Below the pieces are notes generated by a model, which did not search any database, had not been told where the DNA came from, and saw nothing but the letters and a program-made list of their open reading frames with translations. From Clostridium_AQ sp900552125 (lineage in GTDB: Bacteria > Bacillota_I > Bacilli_A > Erysipelotrichales > Erysipelotrichaceae), in the NCBI GenBank assembly GCA_037892765.1, contig JBBKBW010000004.1: a stretch of 64,000 nt of DNA. One strand, 5' to 3'. Positions 44,901 to 51,956 of this stretch are shown here, one piece after another (positions within the stretch are counted from its first letter, which is position 1; each line of letters starts with the position of its first letter). The position numbers were made by a program, and so were the translations under genes.

Positions 44901-46919
44901 GAAAATTCGCATCTTTCCTTGGTCAAATCCACTTCCTCTTGTTAGGATGCGGTCAATTTCTTCTTGTGAAAAGAAGATTCCGTTGTTGAGTTGTTCTTCG
45001 TTTTCATAGACAGCATTTTGTTGTTCAAATGAGGATGGAATCTGAACGCTTGGATCAAAATAACGGGATAGGATCATGCCTTCAATTTCTCCATCTACAA
45101 CGCTCCATGAATAATCGGAAGAAGCTACTTGGTCATCATACTGTCCCATGTAGATGTGAAGATGGTCATCTTCTTTCTTAAATCCTAAAGTGATACCATC
45201 GACCATGATTTCTACAACCTCTTCTGGATAGAAGTCCTTGATAAATTCTGCTCTTTTATCCTTATCTGTTTCTGATTTAAGGAAAAAAATAATCTCTGAT
45301 GAACTCTTTAGGAACTGTGGATGATAGGAAAACAGATAATAATCGACATTCCTGTTCATTGTCTTGTTGTAGAAAGCTTTTTGAATTGGAGACATCTTAT
45401 TGTAAGTAGGAATAAGATATTCACCACTTTCGATCAGTTTTGATACTTCATTTTGTAGTTCAAAGAATGTGAGATAAGACAATGATTTTTGATCGAGATA
45501 ATTTCCTGACCATACTTCTAATCCATGATCCCTTTTCTTATATCCTATATAGGAAAAGTCATATCGCTCTGGTTTTCTGAACGTTTGTACTAATGTATCG
45601 TCATAACAGGATTCAAGAAAGATAGCACGTTCTTCATCATCACCGTGTTCGTTAAAGAATTGTTGGATCTCTTCTTTTGTGTGCTGTAAAGAAACATCTT
45701 CTCTAAGTAATGTAGGAAGATCAGATAAATCAAAAGGTGGTAAAGTATTATCTTCACCACCAAATCCTAAATCTAGTTGTAGATCAGTTCGTTGAGGATC
45801 ATTTCCTCGGCTTGTTGTTTGAGATTGTTCATGTGTTGTACCCATTCCATCTGATGAGTTTCTTTGTTGGGAGCGGGTTGGTTCTTTAATAATTGATTCA
45901 TCAGAATTTCCATTCTCTGCTTGGCTTGTATATCGATCTCTTTCAAGTGATTGTTGAGTTCGTTCTTTGCCTTCAAGGCTAATAGATGACCTGGATGGTT
46001 TGTCTTGAGGTAATTGTATCTCAACCTTGCGTAATGACTGTTGAATACTGGTTGTTCCGGCTTCAGATCTGGAAATAGGAAATCCCCAACTTGATTGTAT
46101 TGAATTGTTTTCATTTGAAATGCTCCTTTCTTTTTCTTCGCTCTTATTTTGCCTTGTATTTTTGTTTTCTTCAAATGTACGAATCATGATTTCTCTTGAT
46201 TTTAAAGAAATATCTGTCATTCCTATTTCGCAGAGATCTCTAGAAGCGATACCTAATTGAGATATCGTATCCAAAGTATCAAAATCTCTTATAGCGTAGA
46301 AATCATCTTCGGTAAAATAATTATCCGGATCCACTCCACTACGATGAAGGATTTGATAAGCCATGGAATTCGTTAACAGGTCTTTAAATTTGCCTTCGAT
46401 TTCATGATCTTCAAGTTCAGATAAAATGCTTTCTTGATTAAATTTCTTTAAACTTGAGAAATAATCTTGATAATTATCTTCAACGATGGTTTTTGACATC
46501 AATATGACAGCTTGGCCATAGTCGAGCGTTGATTCAAAAGGACCATATTTATCAACGATCATTTCTATGAACTCTTCCTCGTTTGTGATATCAACAGACC
46601 ATAAATGTAGTGGTTTATTTTCTGGACTACGTGTGTCCGAAATATCGAAAACATATCGAAGTGTTCCATTTTCATTAAGAAGTGCAATCCCTTTTGAGCC
46701 TCGTTTGATCCAACGATGAAGCTTATCGTTCCATGTTTCATAACTTGCACAGGCTCTTGCATCAGGTCGTTGAGCATAGATAAGAAGCTGGTCATCGAAT
46801 GAGAATTTATACATCCAAGCAGAAGTCTTTAGAAACGACATCCATTCGTTTGGTGATTTGGATATAGATTCAATTTGATTCGACCATAGCTCATGGGTAT
46901 ATTCATATTTGTTGTTCAC
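38973..46919 (-). CDS. 2,648-aa DNA methylase-SNF2 helicase of the conjugative element
   Basis: Starts at a GTG behind AAAGGAGG. Residues ~1-115 are an ArdC-like N-terminal domain (WMSFLKTSAWMYKFSFDDQLLIYAQRP, positions ~22-48). The long middle, ~400-1080, is polyvalent-protein-like. The adenine methylase has GNILEPACGTGNFLG (~1160) and AIGNVPFGQF (~1228, the NPPF-type motif). The SNF2-like helicase has HVVGAGKTFE (~1840), VDESHNYKN, ATGTPISNSM and the last motif QRAGRIIRQGNTNKD (~2350). A coiled-coil tail ends the protein. Such giants are carried by Tn1549-type ICEs and conjugative plasmids and are thought to protect or process DNA in the recipient. No frameshift seen. Confidence 0.92.
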   Translation of the reverse strand: MNNKYEYTHELWSNQIESISKSPNEWMSFLKTSAWMYKFSFDDQLLIYAQRPDARACASYETWNDKLHRWIKRGSKGIALLNENGTLRYVFDISDTRSPENKPLHLWSVDITNEEEFIEMIVDKYGPFESTLDYGQAVILMSKTIVEDNYQDYFSSLKKFNQESILSELEDHEIEGKFKDLLTNSMAYQILHRSGVDPDNYFTEDDFYAIRDFDTLDTISQLGIASRDLCEIGMTDISLKSREIMIRTFEENKNTRQNKSEEKERSISNENNSIQSSWGFPISRSEAGTTSIQQSLRKVEIQLPQDKPSRSSISLEGKERTQQSLERDRYTSQAENGNSDESIIKEPTRSQQRNSSDGMGTTHEQSQTTSRGNDPQRTDLQLDLGFGGEDNTLPPFDLSDLPTLLREDVSLQHTKEEIQQFFNEHGDDEERAIFLESCYDDTLVQTFRKPERYDFSYIGYKKRDHGLEVWSGNYLDQKSLSYLTFFELQNEVSKLIESGEYLIPTYNKMSPIQKAFYNKTMNRNVDYYLFSYHPQFLKSSSEIIFFLKSETDKDKRAEFIKDFYPEEVVEIMVDGITLGFKKEDDHLHIYMGQYDDQVASSDYSWSVVDGEIEGMILSRYFDPSVQIPSSFEQQNAVYENEEQLNNGIFFSQEEIDRILTRGSGFDQGKMRIFQQMLRHESNDKNAEFLKHEYGIGGSHPAFGLIDMNYDAKGIELSRSRQIGETEISVTLNWKKVAKRINELVQLDRYLSPKEKEYYPTFLQEQMNRELEYERKQLSDSSAMSPVQEVDLEEKRETIKEYRWKVGDTVYKGVDEYTILEDGQDIAIQNKNFPLFIDYMSRQEFISLLKENPLNDSLLVEIEAPADTVQETIISEDKQERLYERFKDIAPGLINGTSPYLSYETGNDRDHTFVIAFDQETNIIDMYHVYEIEGREVMDPHMQFEFDIENNKIVPFYFNNPIVGLEYDLHNGTDPEFETELYDYAIQWLGNIKQKGYYIESEQIYKDETKIGVYFYDYDKDHNIIYTNNPSISQEQQDETPLPQEKINYQILDEHLGAGTPKERYRNNIAAIRLLFSLEEEGRFATKEEQDILAKYVGWGGLSEAFDESKSNWSNEYHELKTLLNEEEYNAARESTLTAFYTPPVVIESIYSIIERFGFHHGNILEPACGTGNFLGKLPASMESSKLYGIELDSITGRIAKQLYQKANIAVEGYEKTSLPDNFFDIAIGNVPFGQFKVSDKRYDRLNFNIHDYFFAKTIDKIRPGGLILFVTSKYTMDKANSSVRKYINERCELLGAIRLPNDTFSESANTKAVSDILILKKRERQMVNDAPWLYTQTDENGRIYNTYFHEHPEMVLGHFEMAKSMYGRDDLTVIPFEDIPLKQSLEEAITHIHGQIDEMVLDESVIDEPEDTIVTIPADPMVRNFSYTMIDGDIYFRENSIMSKIELSQTAKNRVIGMIEIRDCVRELIEYQKDDYDEKIILEKQQKLNDLYDTFTEKYGLINSRGNSLAFREDSAYYLLCSLENINEDGTLRSKADMFTKRTIRKHVVVEKAETSNEALMLSLSEKGQIDFDYMHQLTGFDKEKMIHDLKGVIYKIPHIDDEEDVYVTADEYLSGNVREKLKIASLSAEMDPSYKENVEALKQAMPQDLTASEIEVRIGATWIEPEIYHDFLVEILSPSPFIQERIQVSYSSVTAEWNISNKNWDRGNAKAEKTYGTHRANAYRLIEDCLNLKATKIFDYEYDEDGKKVAVLNKKETMIAQQKQDSIKEAFTNWIWKDFERREHLVKRYNELFNSIRPREYNGDHLDFPNMNSEISLRKHQKDAIAHILYGGNTLLAHVVGAGKTFEMTAACMELKRLGLAQKSMFVVPNHLIEQWGSEFLQLYPSANILVARKQDFEKSKRKTFCSRIATGEWDAVIIGHSQFEKIPVSVERQRKLIEDQIESITLGIQELRRNNGEGYSIKQMEKTKKGLKKRLEKLNSDERKDDVISFEELGVDRLFVDESHNYKNLFLYTKMRNVAGLSQTEAQKSSDMFMKCQYLDEITGGKGVVFATGTPISNSMTEMYTIQRYLQYGTLKQHGLEHFDSWASTFGETVSAIELAPEGTGYRMKTRFARFFNLPELISMFKEVADIKTADMLNLPTPNAHYQNVAVKPSEEQKEIVAELAQRAQNVRDGNVDPTEDNMLKITNDGRKLALDQRLVDPSLDDYPHGKVNACIDNVLRIYEETKDKKSTQLIFCDMSTPSKTSKAFLEQIEQNESVSFMNVYDDIFQKLINRGVPSSEIAYIHDAATDAKKKELFSKVREGKVRILLGSTQKMGAGTNVQDLLIASHDLDCPWRPSDLEQRAGRIIRQGNTNKDVDIYRYVTEQTFDAYLYQLVENKQKFISQIMTSKSPVRSAEDIDEASLSYAEIKALASGNPKIKEKMDLDIQVNKLKLAKANYLSEKYDLEDKIIKYYPSKISTLKERIASYEKDIKETPEVTEFDGMMIKGKRYEDKETAGKALLITCKSIKDSMQQNIGEYRGFTMLASYDSFYQIHTIFLMKNLAHKVELGSDVFGNITRLDNVINGLSKKLEIEKNLLENTLNQFENAKEEVKRPFDKEDELQEKSNRLSELNKELDIGNKDEMEGLTLDDDPEHDVSTKNKHCR

Positions 46920-46935
46920 TGTGTTCCTCCTTTCA

Positions 46936-46971
46936 ATAAAAAAAGAGATTTCAAATAATATGAAATCTCTT
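46936..46971 (-). terminator. Terminator hairpin between yjdF and the helicase gene
   Basis: AAGAGATTTCA (46943-46953) and TGAAATCTCTT (46961-46971) form a perfect 11-bp stem, 7-base loop. On the - strand seven T follow, then the ribosome binding site of the helicase gene. Strong intrinsic terminator inside the operon. Confidence 0.8.
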
Positions 46972-46996
46972 AAAAAATGATATGAAGATTAGAGAA

Positions 46997-47413
46997 CTAA
47001 TGTCCTCTATGCTTCTTCTTTTTCTTTTGCTGTTTTAAGGCAAACAAATATTCAGCATCTTTTTTACTTTGATTACGAACTCGAAGTCTAGAACTAATTC
47101 TTTGTTGTTCTTGTTGTAATTTTAATGCCTGTTGAGAATTAGTACCAATCCCATTGTTTTTGACTTCTTTTTTAGCTTCTCTCAATCTTCTTTTTGGATT
47201 TTTTGATGCTTGTTTTGTTTGTACTTCTACAGCTGGACTAAATTGCAAACCGTTATAGTTTTTCAATATAAATTGAATGATTTCATTATCCTTAGGTTCT
47301 TGACCAAACGTAACTTTTGATACAAAAAGTTGATCATCGCAAATACGTTCAAATACGCCTACCCAAAAAGGATCATCAAAATAAACTGTTAGTTTGCATT
47401 TCGTACTCTCCAT
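46997..47413 (-). CDS. yjdF: YjdF family (DUF2992) protein
   Basis: 138 aa behind AAGGAGGG. KLTVYFDDPFWVGVFER opens the conserved domain, and VSKVTFGQEPKDNEIIQFIL and NGLQFSPAV follow. The C-terminal half is a very basic Lys/Gln/Arg segment ending KKKKKHRGH, typical of YjdF. The protein's role is unknown; its gene is known for the yjdF riboswitch that responds to azaaromatic compounds, and a structured leader is present here as well. Unusual passenger in a transfer operon. Confidence 0.9.
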   Translation of the reverse strand: MESTKCKLTVYFDDPFWVGVFERICDDQLFVSKVTFGQEPKDNEIIQFILKNYNGLQFSPAVEVQTKQASKNPKRRLREAKKEVKNNGIGTNSQQALKLQQEQQRISSRLRVRNQSKKDAEYLFALKQQKKKKKHRGH

Positions 47414-47447
47414 GTACGTCCCTCCTTGTTTTTATAATACAAAGAAT

Positions 47448-47525
47448 GGACAACCCGGAGGGGCAGGTTACTTACCCTATAAATAGGACGGCTGGGCTAC
47501 CTACCAGCTCTAGCATTTACAATGC
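47448..47525 (-). ncRNA. yjdF-motif riboswitch candidate
   Basis: The leader of yjdF is GC-richer than its surroundings and folds into nested stems: GCATT/AATGC (47513-47525), GCTGG/CCAGC (47491-47508), CCTA/TAGG (47476-47487) and AACC/GGTT (47452-47469). Position, density of pairing and downstream gene fit the yjdF-motif RNA. I cannot check the consensus base by base from memory. Confidence 0.7.
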
Positions 47526-47632
47526 ATTGCGTTTTTATCTTTGCTAATAATATATTAAGATGATAAACATGTTGTATCAATACTTTTTTTTAAACAATCT
47601 TAATAAATATTGTTTGAATTATGATTTCTTGT

Positions 47633-48145
47633 TTATAGAGTTGAGAAAATAAAATTAATTATGCAAAAAGTAAAAGAGATTAACATTAGGGCACAGTAGA
47701 TCAATAAGGTGTTGTCTTTACATATGTTATATTTTACATAATAAGTTAAGGAACTAAAACCAAATAAGAGTGCAGCATATCCATAACTTTCTAACCCAAT
47801 CATTAATGAATAAAACATTAGGAAAGCTATAGTTAATAGTAAAACTATAGTGCCTTTAAATAAGTGCTTATAAAGGTTTAATTGCGATAAGAGCATAAAA
47901 TTATCTTCTGCTTTTTGTTTATATTGTTCTTCTGAAATACGTTCGCCACTTAGAATTTCATTTGCACTAACTTCTAAAATCTCACTTAAAGGCTTTAAAA
48001 GTCGAATATCCATAAGACAAATTCCGCGTTCCCACTTACTAACAGCGTTTGTACTTATATTCAACTTTTCAGCCAATTGTTCTTGAGTGAGATGTTTCTC
48101 TTTTCGACAAGTTGCGATAAATTTTCCTATCTTTACTTGATCCAT
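47633..48145 (-). CDS. XRE-type regulator with membrane tail
   Basis: 170 aa behind GAGGAGGG. Helix-turn-helix at ~8-62 (LTQEQLAEKLNISTNAVSKWERG). Two to four hydrophobic helices occupy the C-terminus (FKGTIVLLLTIAFLMFYSLMI; YCALMLISFTFCIINFIF). A membrane-tethered repressor. Related in build to the two other XRE proteins nearby, but with a different recognition helix. Confidence 0.85.
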   Translation of the reverse strand: MDQVKIGKFIATCRKEKHLTQEQLAEKLNISTNAVSKWERGICLMDIRLLKPLSEILEVSANEILSGERISEEQYKQKAEDNFMLLSQLNLYKHLFKGTIVLLLTIAFLMFYSLMIGLESYGYAALLFGFSSLTYYVKYNICKDNTLLIYCALMLISFTFCIINFIFSTL

Positions 48146-48261
48146 TATTTATCCCTCCTCAAACATAAGATAGCATAATTAATGTTTCCAGACCACATAC
48201 CGCAGGTTTAATTTCATATTTTATTGTTTTTGGATAGGGAAAAATAAATATATATTCTATA

Positions 48262-48777
48262 TTATCTTGATTTATTTCTACGCATAAGATAAATTCCTAA
48301 AATAGCCCCAACAATAAGAATAGGAGCAATTCTTATAAATACCCATTCAAAGATATGAAAAGAAATACCCATGAAGGCAGTTTCTGGATGGGTGTAATTC
48401 CAGTTTAGATATGGACTATTTATAGTAGACAGGATGAAAAGAATAATGAAAGAAATAACTAATATAAAAATGAATACGTAACGCAATATATTTTTCTTGC
48501 TTTCTTTTTGTTTTGCTAGTTGTAGATTGAGAACTTCCAGTTTTTCGGAAATGACCTTTAGATCATTAGCTTCTGTTTCTGCAATGTCTTCTCCAAGTAG
48601 GATACTGACAGGAGTTTCAAATACATCTGATAATGAAATCAGCATTTCTGAGTCAGGAACAGATAATCCATTTTCCCATTTTGAAATGGTTTGTCGTACA
48701 ACATTTAGCTTTACAGCTAATTCATCTTGTGATAATCCTTTTGATTTTCGTAATGTTTTAATGTTTTTGCTTAGCAT
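48262..48777 (-). CDS. XRE-type regulator with membrane tail
   Basis: 171 aa from the ATG at 48777, eight bases after AAGGAGG; two upstream Met codons are too close to that site. HTH: LSQDELAVKLNVVRQTISKWENG, with VPDSEMLISLSDVF after it. A coiled linker leads to two membrane helices (YVFIFILVISFIILFIL; IAPILIVGAILGIYLM). The recognition region is nearly identical to that of the 50057-50938 protein, and both genes carry the same upstream motif. Confidence 0.85.
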   Translation of the reverse strand: MLSKNIKTLRKSKGLSQDELAVKLNVVRQTISKWENGLSVPDSEMLISLSDVFETPVSILLGEDIAETEANDLKVISEKLEVLNLQLAKQKESKKNILRYVFIFILVISFIILFILSTINSPYLNWNYTHPETAFMGISFHIFEWVFIRIAPILIVGAILGIYLMRRNKSR

Positions 48778-48828
48778 ATACATAACCTCCTTGTTCGATT
48801 TCATTGTAGTTACAAGGGTCCGTTGCTA

Positions 48829-48848
48829 CAAGCAACGCGGATTAACAT
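48829..48848 (-). promoter_or_regulatory. Shared operator-like motif, copy 1
   Basis: CAAGCAACG-CGG-ATTAACAT. The same motif with AAA in the middle is at 51002-51021, upstream of the second homologous regulator. Here it also forms an inverted repeat with CGTTGCT just beside it (48821-48827). Confidence 0.65.
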
Positions 48849-49066
48849 CATATAAAAAATAATAGATAATCCTCTTTGTTTATATCGTTTTATTACCTGA
48901 TATGTGAATCTTTTCAAAAATATTCTATTAAATTAGATATTCCTGATATTATTCAAATAATCAATGATGATCAAGGTGATTTGACATTCTCTTGAAACAT
49001 TAATCACAAAAATCCATATTCTTCTCCATTAAAATACGAAAATGTACAAAAGTATTTTGATATAGT

Positions 49067-49957
49067 TTATTTTTTCATAACTAATTGAAAATTAGAATCA
49101 TAATATAATCCTAATTCATCACATATTTTTTTGTTTACTGATTGTAGTGCATCATGATATTCCTTATATTTTGGAGAAAGCTTGATCATGTTAGGAATAA
49201 AAATATCATTATAACCTTTGTCTTGCAGTTCTTTCATAAATCGCCTCTGCGTGATTCCAGCAATACTATGTTTGTATAAAAAGTTATTTTTTATTTTAAC
49301 TCCATTCAGAACTTGTTTCTTTAGCTTCTCATATTTTTCTGGTGTTATTTGCGTATACTCTAAAATCGTTTGATCCATTTTCTTAATCATATCTTTCATG
49401 GTTGGTTTAGGCATAAATTTGTAAAGTAGATAACCAGTAATTTTGTAGTTTAGTGGTAATTCTATTTCAGTGTTATCCCAATATTCAACAATCTTATCAT
49501 ATGCTTCCTGTTGTTCTTTTGTTTCGATTTTTATTTGTAGATAGGGAAGAAAATGATTGATAAAATAGAACCCTATAAAACCAGGAATTGCATCTTGGAT
49601 TGCATTGGCTATTGTTTGATAATCAATCTGATCATAGATATCTTCTACATTACGCGTTTGAATATAATTTCTTAAAGCATTGACTTCATCAGATTTTTCA
49701 GTCAATTCCATTTCCATTTTTTTTAGAATATCTGTGAGTATTGCATCATTCTTATTTTTTTGGATTTCTTTGATATCTTGAATCGATATTCCTAGTTTTC
49801 GATAGATTGATATTTCTTTTAATGTTTCTATATTTTCTTTGGAATAATCTCGATAACCATTATGATTGCGTTGTACTTTCAATAATCCTTCTTCCTCATA
49901 ATATTTGATTGCACGCTTACTAAGATCAACTTCTTTGATAACATCATTTATTTTCAT
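49067..49957 (-). CDS. MerR family regulator
   Basis: 296 aa. Winged helix at ~1-70 (VDLSKRAIKYYEEEGLLKVQRN, then NGYRDYS, LGISIQDIKEI), a coiled dimer helix to ~105, and a ~190-aa alpha-helical effector part with no named fold (IPGFIGFYFINHFLPYLQIK). MerR proteins with such large tails sense small molecules. Its own promoter has the 19-base spacer expected for MerR control, so it is likely autoregulated. Confidence 0.9.
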   Translation of the reverse strand: MKINDVIKEVDLSKRAIKYYEEEGLLKVQRNHNGYRDYSKENIETLKEISIYRKLGISIQDIKEIQKNKNDAILTDILKKMEMELTEKSDEVNALRNYIQTRNVEDIYDQIDYQTIANAIQDAIPGFIGFYFINHFLPYLQIKIETKEQQEAYDKIVEYWDNTEIELPLNYKITGYLLYKFMPKPTMKDMIKKMDQTILEYTQITPEKYEKLKKQVLNGVKIKNNFLYKHSIAGITQRRFMKELQDKGYNDIFIPNMIKLSPKYKEYHDALQSVNKKICDELGLYYDSNFQLVMKK

Positions 49958-49980
49958 AATGTAATTCCTCCTTCATCTGA

Positions 49981-50011
49981 AGTGTAATCTAGTACGTAAC
50001 GTTCAAGTCAA
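49981..50011 (-). promoter_or_regulatory. MerR-type promoter with 19-bp spacer
   Basis: On the - strand TTGACT (50011-50006) and TACACT (49986-49981) are 19 bases apart, over-long as in MerR-activated promoters. The spacer holds an imperfect dyad around CGTTACG. Confidence 0.65.
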
Positions 50012-50056
50012 TAAAAATCTATAAATTTAAGTGAATAAAAGCAATAATAGAATTAA

Positions 50057-50938
50057 TTAAATGCCTTTTTTTGATTTTTGAAAATAATACACGAGAGATA
50101 GTAAACCTGGAATACCAATCCAAGCAATCATTACACCCAAAGTGACCGCTTCAAAATTATCAATACTAAATATAGCAGAAATATATAAGATAACAATTGG
50201 AAAAGATATATATCCTATGATTCGATGAGCAAGATTCCATGTGTCTTCATCTTGAACTGTCCAAGGTAAGCGTAGACCAGTATGTTTTGTAAATGGCAAT
50301 TTAGGAGATATGATACCACTAAATAATATGACACAAGAGATGATGGACATAGCTAGTGATTTCTCATTTTCTGCATTTATCTTAATCAAATCTAGACCTA
50401 TTAATATAGAAAGTATCACACATACTAGAAAAATGATCACATTGAAAATCGTTGTGATACGAAGAATACGTATTCTCATGTCATCGGTTGTCAAAGAAGT
50501 TAATAATGCCAAATTTCTATATAATATCAATATTGATAAGAGCAAACATATTGCTATCGATAAAATGGATACTATCTCATTTTTAATTGTTAGAGCAAGA
50601 ATCAAGGATAAGAAGGAAAGTGTAATGATGATACCTCTTTTTTTATATGCTTCCTTGATGATTTTTTCTTTTTTGTTTTTTTCGGCAAGCAGATGGTTTA
50701 ATCTTTCTAGTTCTTTAGATAATGATTCTTCCTTTAAGCTTATTTCATTTAGATCTAATAATTGATAAACTGGAACTTCTAAAAGCTCTGAAATATGAAT
50801 AAGAATATCTGCGTCTGGGACGGAGTGACCTGTTTCCCATTTAGAAACAGTTTGTCTAACTACATGCAGTTTTACTGCCATTTCTTCTTGGCTCATGCCT
50901 TTTCTTTTGCGGTAATATTTGATATTTTCGTTTATCAT
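50057..50938 (-). CDS. XRE regulator fused to an SdpI-like membrane domain
   Basis: 293 aa. HTH MSQEEMAVKLHVVRQTVSKWETG at ~12-34, acidic linker, then about six membrane helices. The C-terminal block FTKHTGLRLPWTVQDEDTWNLAHRIIGY is the SdpI/DUF1648-type signature (GLRxPWTxxDExxWxxxHR). SdpI confers immunity to the SdpC toxin and signals by sequestering a repressor; here sensor and DNA-binding domain are one protein. Likely a membrane-stress or bacteriocin sensor. Confidence 0.88.
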   Translation of the reverse strand: MINENIKYYRKRKGMSQEEMAVKLHVVRQTVSKWETGHSVPDADILIHISELLEVPVYQLLDLNEISLKEESLSKELERLNHLLAEKNKKEKIIKEAYKKRGIIITLSFLSLILALTIKNEIVSILSIAICLLLSILILYRNLALLTSLTTDDMRIRILRITTIFNVIIFLVCVILSILIGLDLIKINAENEKSLAMSIISCVILFSGIISPKLPFTKHTGLRLPWTVQDEDTWNLAHRIIGYISFPIVILYISAIFSIDNFEAVTLGVMIAWIGIPGLLSLVYYFQKSKKGI

Positions 50939-51001
50939 GTTAAAACATCCCTTTCTTTTAATATTTTACATATAAAGCGTATAAAGAATATTTGTTTATA
51001 A

Positions 51002-51021
51002 CAAGCAACGAAAATTAACAT
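51002..51021 (-). promoter_or_regulatory. Shared operator-like motif, copy 2
   Basis: CAAGCAACG-AAA-ATTAACAT, about 64 bases upstream of the XRE-SdpI start. Identical to copy 1 at 17 of 20 positions; only the three central bases differ. Confidence 0.65.
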
Positions 51022-51042
51022 TGAATAAAGCATTGAAAAAAC

Positions 51043-51195
51043 TCATTTTTTTTCTTTATTTTCGTATGCTCCCCAAAATACACCACAAGCAGCACCTAAA
51101 GCTAATCCAATGGCTAAACTATCGAAAATTGTTCCTAATGCAACTCCAAAACACATACCTAAGGCTAGTTTTTCTGTTGAACTGATCTTGTTCAT
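51043..51195 (-). CDS. Small glycine-zipper membrane protein, 50 aa
   Basis: Found by reading behind GAGGTG on the - strand. MNKISSTEKL is followed by one or two hydrophobic helices rich in Gly and Ala (LGMCFGVALGTIF; LAIGLALGAACGVFWG) and a charged end (AYENKEKK). The G-x3-G spacing suggests packing or oligomerisation in the membrane. It lies upstream of, and in line with, the XRE-SdpI gene. Possible regulated output or bacteriocin-like peptide; function unknown. Confidence 0.65.
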   Translation of the reverse strand: MNKISSTEKLALGMCFGVALGTIFDSLAIGLALGAACGVFWGAYENKEKK

Positions 51196-51222
51196 TCTTA
51201 TCACCTCTTATACACAATTGAT

Positions 51223-51384
51223 TTAGTTTTGTTTTCTATAAAGCAAATTAAAAATCAATGCACCTAACATTGGAATGACAGCATATCCAGCATTGACATT
51301 TCCTTTATTGATCAATACATATCCTGCTCCAATAAAAGTTAATATAACAAAGAAAATACTAATACATTTGTATATCTTTCCCAT
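51223..51384 (-). CDS. Small membrane protein, 53 aa
   Basis: GAGGTG precedes the ATG at 51384. Two hydrophobic helices (CISIFFVILTFIGAGYVLI; AVIPMLGALIFNLLY) separated by a short polar loop, basic ends. 27 bases before the 50-aa gene, same strand, so a two-gene unit. No family recognised. Confidence 0.65.
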   Translation of the reverse strand: MGKIYKCISIFFVILTFIGAGYVLINKGNVNAGYAVIPMLGALIFNLLYRKQN

Positions 51385-51599
51385 ATTGAACACCTCTAAT
51401 ATATTATCTCATGTTCAATATACTCTCTCAATAATAAAATGAGCATCTACTAAATTATCTATAGTATTACTTAATTTTACTTTTTAAATTTATCAAGAAT
51501 TATACACAAAAACATAGCATATTTCACTTAATGATGACACATTTTATGAGGACGTTTATCACAAAAACTTTTGATTATAGATGATATGACGATAAAGAA
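51385..51599. other. AT-rich intergenic region
   Basis: 215 bases with the probable promoter of the two small membrane genes near 51400-51440 on the - strand (AT-rich, TATATT and TTGA-like boxes). I see no ORF or strong hairpin. Confidence 0.4.
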
Positions 51600-51956
51600 T
51601 TATCTTGTCTTATTCGAAATTAGATTCTTTGTCATTTTGTGTGTATATTGATTTAATGTAATTGATTTGGAAGGTAAATACTCAATATCTTTGGCTTCAT
51701 CAATCAAACGGTAATAGTCTTTATCTAATTGAATTGGTTGATAGCTCAATATTGTTCCTTCAAAATTTACAGTAATATGTTTGCCGATCATTATCGTTTC
51801 GAAAGGGTGACAATCATTTTCTTGAAGTTCATATTTGTATATTTTGTTAGGGATAATATCATTGCTGATTCTTATATCAGTAAATAGAACATGTTGACCA
51901 AAGAGAAGCCATTGTTCAAACTTTTCTTTGTGTAATGCATCGATGGTATCTATCAT
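51600..51956 (-). CDS. LPD28-like polyvalent-associated protein
   Basis: 118 aa. HVLFTDIRISNDIIPNKIYKYEL, then ITVNFEGTILSYQPIQL, is the pattern of the small 'large polyvalent protein-associated' domain LPD28 found singly in ICEs. Its ATG overlaps the preceding stop (4 bases). Presumably helps the transfer-associated giant proteins; no direct evidence. Confidence 0.6.
   Translation of the reverse strand: MIDTIDALHKEKFEQWLLFGQHVLFTDIRISNDIIPNKIYKYELQENDCHPFETIMIGKHITVNFEGTILSYQPIQLDKDYYRLIDEAKDIEYLPSKSITLNQYTHKMTKNLISNKTR

Noticed and set aside
45773..46174. 133-codon - strand frame inside the helicase gene
   Set aside because: Same strand, different frame of an intact long gene; no independent start signal.
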